DNA of 10,964 nt. Source: Sphingomonadaceae bacterium (GTDB lineage: Bacteria; Pseudomonadota; Alphaproteobacteria; Sphingomonadales; Sphingomonadaceae). Positions 6,833-10,964 of the stretch are shown here, piece after piece. The DNA lies in NCBI GenBank assembly GCA_947442095.1, contig CANEVG010000085.1, positions 1 to 10,964 of the forward strand, read 5' to 3'. Under the pieces are notes generated by a model that made no database searches, was not told the origin of the DNA, and was given only the letters and a program-made list of their open reading frames with translations. The first letter of the stretch is position 1. Every line of letters starts with the position of its first letter. Position numbers and translations under genes: made by a program.

Positions 6833-7831
6833 TCAGCTGGTCACTTTCACGCAGGCAACCCCGCGGGCCACCAGCCGGCTGCAGATCGCATGCGCCTCAG
6901 GGCCCGATGCGCGCAGCCGGAAGACCTGAACCGCGCGAACCGTGGCGGGAATGATCGCCGGGCTCAGCGCCTGCAGTTCCGGCTGGCTCCAGGCCAGCTC
7001 CTGCCACAGGTCGTCCGCGCCTTGCGGGTTTGCCGCTGCGGCGAGCTGGATTGTCTGGACCATGCCGCCTGAAGTCTGGGGTCCTGAAGGCCCGTTAGGC
7101 GCGCCCCTCATCGGCAGCGCGGCTGAAGAGCCCTTGGGCGGAATGGCAGCCTCGTGCGCTGGCGGGGCTTGCCAGGGCGTGCCGCTGACAACGCTGCGCG
7201 CGTCGTCGGCATAGTCCAGCGGCTGTTTCACGATCAACACCGAAGTCGTCTCCGGATTGGTCAGCGCGTACAGCTGGCGCGCAAAATCCCAAGGCAGGCG
7301 GATGCAGCCGTGCGATGCGGGACGGCCTATCACATGCCCGGCATGGAGCGCGATGCCGCCCCAGGTCAGCCGCTGCATATAGGGCATAGGTGCGCCGCTG
7401 TAGATGTTCGAACGGTGCTTCACCCGCTTCTGCAGGATCGTGAACGTGCCTGCCGGCGTGCCATGGCGCGCGCGGCCAGTGGAGACGGTGGTTTCACCCC
7501 ACTCGGCCCCGTCCTTGAACACATAAAGCTTCTGCGAGGCGAGGCTGACGACAATCAGCACGCCTTGCTGCAAGGCGCTGGACGGTGTCGGCGGCGGCGG
7601 GCCTTGGTCCTGCGCAGGATCGGGGCCGCATTGGGCCGCCCCAGCCTCAGCGGCGCGCACGGATCCGGACGAAGGCGCGGATGCCAATGCAGGCAAGTCA
7701 TCAGGCGGCACGGGAGCCAGCAGCCCGGTCGCCGACCTGTCATCATAGGAGGCGCGCGCAAACATGCTGCAGCCCAGCAGCGTCAGCAGCAATCCAACAA
7801 TGACAGGGGCACGGCGCAGCGTTGTTACCAT
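6833..7831 (-). CDS. L,D-transpeptidase (YkuD domain) with C-terminal SPOR domain
   Basis: This 332-aa exported peptidoglycan enzyme has a YkuD domain (about 88-203). Its catalytic motif is ASHGCIRLP (172-180), with nucleophile Cys176 and conserved His163 and His174. YkuD enzymes form 3-3 crosslinks or attach proteins to peptidoglycan in the periplasm. The N-terminus is a short basic region followed by a hydrophobic stretch ending LLGC (18-21), a lipobox-like site that would lipidate Cys21. A Pro/Ala/Ser-rich linker (22-86) follows. After a second linker (about 205-255) the C-terminal 75 residues look like a SPOR domain (VQTIQLAAAANPQGADDLW, then VFRLRASGPEAHAICSRL), a fold that binds denuded glycan at division septa. 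The start is ATG at 7831 with no good ribosome-binding site, so weak or leaderless initiation is possible. It is monocistronic and unrelated to its catabolic neighbours. Confidence 0.88.
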   Translation of the reverse strand: MVTTLRRAPVIVGLLLTLLGCSMFARASYDDRSATGLLAPVPPDDLPALASAPSSGSVRAAEAGAAQCGPDPAQDQGPPPPTPSSALQQGVLIVVSLASQKLYVFKDGAEWGETTVSTGRARHGTPAGTFTILQKRVKHRSNIYSGAPMPYMQRLTWGGIALHAGHVIGRPASHGCIRLPWDFARQLYALTNPETTSVLIVKQPLDYADDARSVVSGTPWQAPPAHEAAIPPKGSSAALPMRGAPNGPSGPQTSGGMVQTIQLAAAANPQGADDLWQELAWSQPELQALSPAIIPATVRAVQVFRLRASGPEAHAICSRLVARGVACVKVTS

Positions 7832-7836
7832 GAATT

Positions 7837-7844
7837 ATGGTTAA
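7837..7844 (-). promoter_or_regulatory. TTAACCAT motif, possible CtrA-type site
   Basis: The minus strand reads TTAACCAT five bases before the L,D-transpeptidase start codon. This 8-mer has been described as a CtrA-binding motif in alphaproteobacteria, and a cell-wall gene is a plausible target. It also forms an ACCAT-GAATT-ATGGT inverted repeat with the start-codon region (7827-7841). One 8-bp match can easily arise by chance. Confidence 0.25.
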
Positions 7845-7922
7845 GGGATCGTTACCGTAAGCAACACTGCTTTTTGCGTCCGAAACGGGCGCGCGGCCTG
7901 ATTGCAAGGGTGAATCCGCCCC

Positions 7923-9401
7923 TCAGCGGGACACCCCCGTAGGCGCCGCACCTGCAGCCAACTGCGGTGCATCGGCCTGCCAGCCGCCGCCCAGCGCGCG
8001 AAACGCCGCGACGGCGGCCTGCGCCGCCCCGGCGCGCGCGACCAGCGCCTGATCTTCGGCATCCAGTCGCTGGCGCTCCACCGCAAGCGCATCAATCAAG
8101 CTGACGGCACCCGCCTTATATGCACCCTGCGTTCGGTCCTGCGCTGCCGCCAACTGACCAGCTGCCGAGCCGAGCGCATCGGCCTGCGCGGAGCGCTCGG
8201 CCAAGGCCCTGAGCGCACTTTCCGCCTCCGCTACTGCTCCCAGCGCGGTCTGCCGCCAGTTCGCCACTGCCTCGCGCAGTTGCGCCTCCGATGCGCTTTG
8301 CTGCGCGCGCAGCCGCCCACCGGCAAACAGCGGTGCAGTCACGCCCGCACTCGCGCCGGTCTGCAGCGCGCCGCCGGTCAGCAGATTGCTCATCCCGGTG
8401 GCAAGCAACCCCGCAAAGCCAGAAATCGTCAGGCGGGGATAGCGCGCGGCAATCGCCGCGGCCACGCGCGCATCGCTCGCTGCAACCAGCCGCTCCGCCG
8501 CCACGACATCGGGTCGCCGCGCCAGCAGGCTGGCCGGGCCATCGACCAAAGCCGGGGTGATCGGGCGCGGAATGGGGCCTGCACCCAGTTCCGCTGCCGC
8601 AGCACCGGGCGCGCGGCCGAGCAGTACATCGAGCCGGTTGAGCTCGGCCTCCAGGCCCGCCTGAAGTGCAGGAACGGCCGACGCGGCCCCGGCCCACTGC
8701 GCGCCGCTGAGATCAGCCTCGAACGTTGCCGCCACGCCGCGTGCCGTGCGCTGGCGCACCAGCCGGTCTATCCCCTCCAGCGCTTGCAACCGGCCTTGCG
8801 CCGCAGCCAGACGCCCCTGCAGCGTCCGCACCGCCACATAGCTGTTCACCACTTCCGCTGCGACCGTCAGCCGGGCGCCCGCCACGCCCGCTTCCGCCAC
8901 GCCCGCCTCGGCCCGCGCCGCACGGGCACCAGCGGAAAGGCGGCCAAACAGATCGATCTCCCACGATGCCGCGCCGTTCAGGCCATATTGCTCCACGGTG
9001 CGCTGGAAGCCGGGAAAGCGCGAAAAGGCACGCCCCTGCACATCTTCGATCGAAAGCTGCTGGACAGCCGCCGAACCACCAAGATTGGCCGCGGGCAGCA
9101 GCGCGCCATTCGCGGCCTTGACGCCCGCGGCTGCCTGTTCAAGCCGGGCGGCCGCAATCTCGATGGCGAAGTTGTCAGCCAGAGCAGTTTCGACCAGGCG
9201 GTCCAGCACCGGATCGCCGAAGCTGCGCCACCATCCGTCGGCGAGCGCAGCGCCTGCGCCTGATGGCGCATTGCGAAATGTTTGCGCAAGCACTGGCGCA
9301 GCGGGTAAGGCAGGCGGTGCGGCATGCGCCGATGGCGCGTTGGCTACAACAGACAGCGTCGCTGCGACACCGGATAGAATTGGTTGCAGCATCAGGCGCA
9401 T
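7923..9401 (-). CDS. RND efflux outer-membrane factor (NodT/OprM family)
   Basis: This 492-aa protein is an outer-membrane channel of the TolC superfamily, forming the exit duct of a tripartite RND pump. After a signal peptide (about 1-27, ending SAHA) it contains the two-fold OEP repeat. Family hallmarks are WWRSFGDPVLDRLVETAL (57-74), an Ala-rich helix AIEIAAARLEQAAAGVKAA, ASWEIDLFGR (145-154), RRPDVVAAERLVAASDARV near 310, and YPRLTISGFAGLL. The start is ATG at 9401 with AAGGA 9 bases upstream. Most NodT/OprM homologues are lipoproteins, but no cysteine is visible at the signal cleavage region, so this one is probably not lipidated. It is divergent from the TetR gene at 9449, across a 47-base gap with a palindrome, and is therefore transcribed separately from its likely partner, the membrane-fusion gene at 10213. 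Confidence 0.9.
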   Translation of the reverse strand: MRLMLQPILSGVAATLSVVANAPSAHAAPPALPAAPVLAQTFRNAPSGAGAALADGWWRSFGDPVLDRLVETALADNFAIEIAAARLEQAAAGVKAANGALLPAANLGGSAAVQQLSIEDVQGRAFSRFPGFQRTVEQYGLNGAASWEIDLFGRLSAGARAARAEAGVAEAGVAGARLTVAAEVVNSYVAVRTLQGRLAAAQGRLQALEGIDRLVRQRTARGVAATFEADLSGAQWAGAASAVPALQAGLEAELNRLDVLLGRAPGAAAAELGAGPIPRPITPALVDGPASLLARRPDVVAAERLVAASDARVAAAIAARYPRLTISGFAGLLATGMSNLLTGGALQTGASAGVTAPLFAGGRLRAQQSASEAQLREAVANWRQTALGAVAEAESALRALAERSAQADALGSAAGQLAAAQDRTQGAYKAGAVSLIDALAVERQRLDAEDQALVARAGAAQAAVAAFRALGGGWQADAPQLAAGAAPTGVSR

Positions 9402-9412
9402 CGAAGTCGTCC

Positions 9413-9441
9413 TTGACCTATGAATAATGAAGGAATATCTC
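9413..9441 (+). promoter_or_regulatory. Putative promoter of the efflux-locus tetR
   Basis: TTGACC (9413-9418) and TATCTC (9436-9441) form -35 and -10 candidates with a 17-base spacer. The predicted start of transcription, near 9448, coincides with the annotated ATG at 9449. The mRNA would then be leaderless, or the true start would be the in-frame ATG at 9467. The -10 lies inside the palindrome at 9428-9449, consistent with autorepression. Confidence 0.4.
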
Positions 9442-9449
9442 CTTTTTCA
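9428..9449. promoter_or_regulatory. Efflux-locus operator 1 (TGAA-N14-TTCA palindrome)
   Basis: This 22-bp imperfect palindrome sits in the 47-base gap between the divergent outer-membrane-factor and tetR genes, with an inner AAGGA-ATATC-TCCTT repeat. Read on the minus strand it matches the site at 10123-10144 at 14 of 22 positions, sharing TGAAAA, GGA and TTCA. It overlaps the tetR -10 candidate and the first base of its ATG. It is inferred to bind the TetR protein encoded beside it. Confidence 0.6.
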
Positions 9450-10135
9450 TGAAAAGCAACCCCGTCATGGTTGGATCGGAGCCCGCACAGGCTGAGAAGC
9501 GCCCCCTTGCGCATGGCGAGAAGCGAAAGGCGGGCCGGCCTGCGGTGGATCGGCGCGACGAGATTCTCGACGCGGCGGAACAGCTTTATGAAGCGCTGGG
9601 GTTCGAGAAGGTGACAGTGACCGATGTGGCGCGCGCGCTGTCGATGTCACCCGCCAATCTCTATCGCACATTCGTCAACCGCCAGGCGATCGACGAGGCA
9701 GTCACCCGCCGCGCGCTCAGCGTGATCGAGGATGCAGCTTGGCTGGAAGCGCGCAAGGCAGCCACCGATCCGGTCGGTACCATGCGGCACTTGTGCATGG
9801 CCATCAGCCTGAAAACGCGGGATTTGCTGTTCCGCAGCGGCCGCGCGAGCGATCTGTGCCTTGCCGCAACGCGCGCCAACTGGCCGCCGGTGCGCGATTT
9901 CATGGACACGCTCCACGGCGTGATCCGCCATGTCGTCGCCGAAGGCCAGCGCCAGGGCCTGTTCCGCGCCGAGGCTCCGCTTGATCACACCGCCAGCGCA
10001 ATGGTCCACGCCATGTGCAAGGTGTGGCATCCGATGATGCTCGATGCTTTCGGGGTCGATCAGATCGAGGCCGAGACCGATGCCCTGGTCGATCTGCTGC
10101 TCAGCGCCATCGTAATAAAAAGTGAAAATGGATGA
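9449..10135 (+). CDS. TetR/AcrR-family regulator of the RND efflux locus
   Basis: This is a 228-aa TetR-type regulator. A basic N-terminal arm (EKRKAGRPAVDRR, 24-36) precedes the DNA-binding domain, with the helix-turn-helix VTDVARALSMSPANLYRTF (57-75). The C-terminal ligand-binding domain (about 95-225) has the helical pattern of AcrR-like repressors, including VHAMCKVWHPMM near 191-202. The start is uncertain: ATG at 9449 has its nearest AAGGA about 14 bases away and overlaps an operator, while ATG at 9467 gives a protein 6 residues shorter. The gene lies between the divergent outer-membrane-factor gene and the membrane-fusion gene 77 bases downstream, with similar palindromes at both ends. 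I infer a local repressor of the pump, released by a pumped compound. Confidence 0.92.
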   Translation: MKSNPVMVGSEPAQAEKRPLAHGEKRKAGRPAVDRRDEILDAAEQLYEALGFEKVTVTDVARALSMSPANLYRTFVNRQAIDEAVTRRALSVIEDAAWLEARKAATDPVGTMRHLCMAISLKTRDLLFRSGRASDLCLAATRANWPPVRDFMDTLHGVIRHVVAEGQRQGLFRAEAPLDHTASAMVHAMCKVWHPMMLDAFGVDQIEAETDALVDLLLSAIVIKSENG

Positions 10136-10144
10136 TATTTTTCA
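10123..10144. promoter_or_regulatory. Efflux-locus operator 2 (TGAAAA-N10-TTTTCA palindrome)
   Basis: Perfect 6-bp arms TGAAAA and TTTTCA flank a 10-bp spacer that contains the stop codon of the tetR gene (10133-10135). It has the same length and outer half-sites as the palindrome at 9428-9449. Its position upstream of the membrane-fusion gene suggests that the pump genes have their own repressed promoter and do not rely only on read-through from tetR. Confidence 0.6.
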
Positions 10145-10187
10145 TCTTTCCGGAAACTTGAATCTGCCATATACCAGAGTCGTCAGT

Positions 10188-10207
10188 ACCCCGCTTGGGG
10201 TTGGAGG
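10188..10207 (+). promoter_or_regulatory. Strong ribosome-binding site preceded by a small hairpin
   Basis: GGAGG (10203-10207) lies 5 bases before the ATG at 10213 and fixes that start. A perfect hairpin ACCCC-GCTT-GGGGT (10188-10201) ends one base before it and may affect ribosome access. A regulatory role for the hairpin is only inferred. Confidence 0.55.
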
Positions 10208-10212
10208 CGCAG

Positions 10213-10964
10213 ATGGCAGAACGTGCGAAGACCCTTCCGGCAGTGCTGACTGCCACTGCTCTGCTCGCAGCCTGCTCCGCCGATCCCGCCGCCGAAGCCC
10301 CGCCGCCGCTCGTGCAGGTTGCCGTTGTCCAGCCAGATAGCTTCAGCGCGACAGGCGATGCCTACACCGGCACCGTCCGCGCCCGCACAGAAAGCGCACT
10401 TGGCTTCCGCGTCCCCGGCAAGATTGCCGCGCGGCTGGTGAACAGCGGTGAGCGCGTCCGCGTCGGCCAGCCGCTCTTTCGCCTCGATTCGGAGGATCTT
10501 GGCCTGGCAGCCGCCGCGGCATCAAGCCGCGTGCGCGCCGCCGAAGCCGAGGCGGGCCGTACAGTGGCGGATGAAGCCCGCCTGCGCCCGCTGGTCGCCA
10601 CCGGCGCGGTCTCATCCTCGGCCTATGACGGTGCCCGCGCCGCGCGCGATGCGGCTGCAGCCAATCTTGCCGCCGCGCGCGCCGCCGCCGCCAATGCGGC
10701 CAATGAACGCGGCTATGCCACGCTTGTCGCCGATGCCGATGGGGTGGTCGCCGAAGTGCTTGCCGATGCAGGCCAGGTCGTCGCCGCTGGCACCCCGGTC
10801 CTGCGCCTCGCCCGCGTCGGCGCACGTGAGGCACAAGTCTCTGTGCCCGAAACCGCCGTCACGCGCCTGCCCCGCAGCGCGCAGGCGCAAGTCTACGGCG
10901 CCGCCGCGCCCCTTGCCGCCACCTTGCGCGAAGTGGCCGGCGCGGCGGATCCGCTCACCCGCAC
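10213..10964 (+). CDS. RND efflux periplasmic adaptor (membrane fusion protein), 3' truncated
   Basis: This is the N-terminal 250 residues of a periplasmic adaptor (HlyD/AcrA family) that joins an inner-membrane RND transporter to the outer-membrane channel. The ATG has an ideal GGAGG 5 bases upstream. The N-terminus is a lipoprotein signal, with hydrophobic LTATALLAAC ending in lipobox Cys21. Next come the first half of the lipoyl/barrel-sandwich domain (about 64-95, FRVPGKIAARLVNSGERV), an Ala-rich alpha-hairpin (about 97-165), the second lipoyl half (about 172-200, DADGVVAEVLADAGQVV) and the start of the beta-barrel domain (QVSVPETAV). No stop occurs before the right edge. The RND transporter gene is expected immediately downstream but is outside the window. 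The outer-membrane factor at 7923-9401 is the likely partner. Substrates are unknown. Confidence 0.92.
   Translation, partial: MAERAKTLPAVLTATALLAACSADPAAEAPPPLVQVAVVQPDSFSATGDAYTGTVRARTESALGFRVPGKIAARLVNSGERVRVGQPLFRLDSEDLGLAAAAASSRVRAAEAEAGRTVADEARLRPLVATGAVSSSAYDGARAARDAAAANLAAARAAAANAANERGYATLVADADGVVAEVLADAGQVVAAGTPVLRLARVGAREAQVSVPETAVTRLPRSAQAQVYGAAAPLAATLREVAGAADPLTR

Noticed and set aside
6818..6841. Inverted repeat ACCAGC / GCTGGT between the convergent tetR and L,D-transpeptidase genes
   Set aside because: The 12-base loop, short stem and lack of a T-run make a terminator unconvincing.
7859..7875. Hairpin AAGCA-ACAC-TGCTT followed by a short T-run on the plus strand
   Set aside because: It looks like a tiny intrinsic terminator, but no plus-strand gene ends there and the stem is only 5 bp of mixed composition.
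10122..10340. Small plus-strand open frame overlapping the adaptor start
   Set aside because: It is out of frame with the adaptor gene, which has a strong ribosome-binding site, a lipoprotein signal and clear family motifs.

Overview
This GC-rich window looks chromosomal and proteobacterial, most likely from an alphaproteobacterium of the Sphingomonadales type. That placement is inferred from gene content and codon bias: a CHASE2-GGDEF-EAL protein, an aromatic ring-cleavage operon, a YkuD-SPOR cell-wall enzyme, and an RND efflux locus run by a TetR regulator. No rRNA, tRNA, CRISPR array, insertion sequence or other mobile element was seen. No gene-free stretch exceeds 300 bases; the longest gaps are about 77-91 bases.

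Layout. (1) 1-2006, plus strand: the 3' part of a membrane signalling protein (CHASE2, three membrane segments, degenerate GGDEF, intact EAL), cut by the left window edge. (2) 6083 down to 2017, minus strand: a tight four-gene operon encoding a two-domain extradiol dioxygenase, a fumarylacetoacetate-hydrolase-family enzyme, an NAD(P)-binding reductase and an FAD aromatic hydroxylase. The junctions overlap or nearly overlap, and three of the four genes use non-ATG starts. (3) 6161-6817, plus strand: a divergent TetR regulator. The 77-base gap between it and the operon holds two related 18-bp palindromes and a promoter-like hexamer pair reading into the operon. (4) 7831-6833, minus strand: an L,D-transpeptidase with a C-terminal SPOR domain and a lipoprotein-like signal. 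(5) 9401-7923, minus strand: an outer-membrane channel of the NodT/OprM type. (6) 9449-10135, plus strand: a second TetR regulator. (7) 10213 to the right edge, plus strand: the lipoprotein membrane-fusion subunit of an RND pump, cut by the window end.

How the parts work together. The catabolic operon holds a hydroxylase to make a catechol, a dioxygenase to open the ring by meta cleavage, and a FAH-fold enzyme to process the product. The reductase may act on a side-chain carbonyl or on the substrate. The substrate cannot be read from the sequence. The right-hand locus encodes two of the three layers of a tripartite pump, with the regulator between them. Matching 22-bp palindromes of the form TGAA-N14-TTCA lie on both sides of that regulator, which suggests one repressor acting on both flanking transcription units. 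The most novel-looking elements are the uncharacterised ring-cleavage operon with its double operator and the paired operators of the efflux locus.
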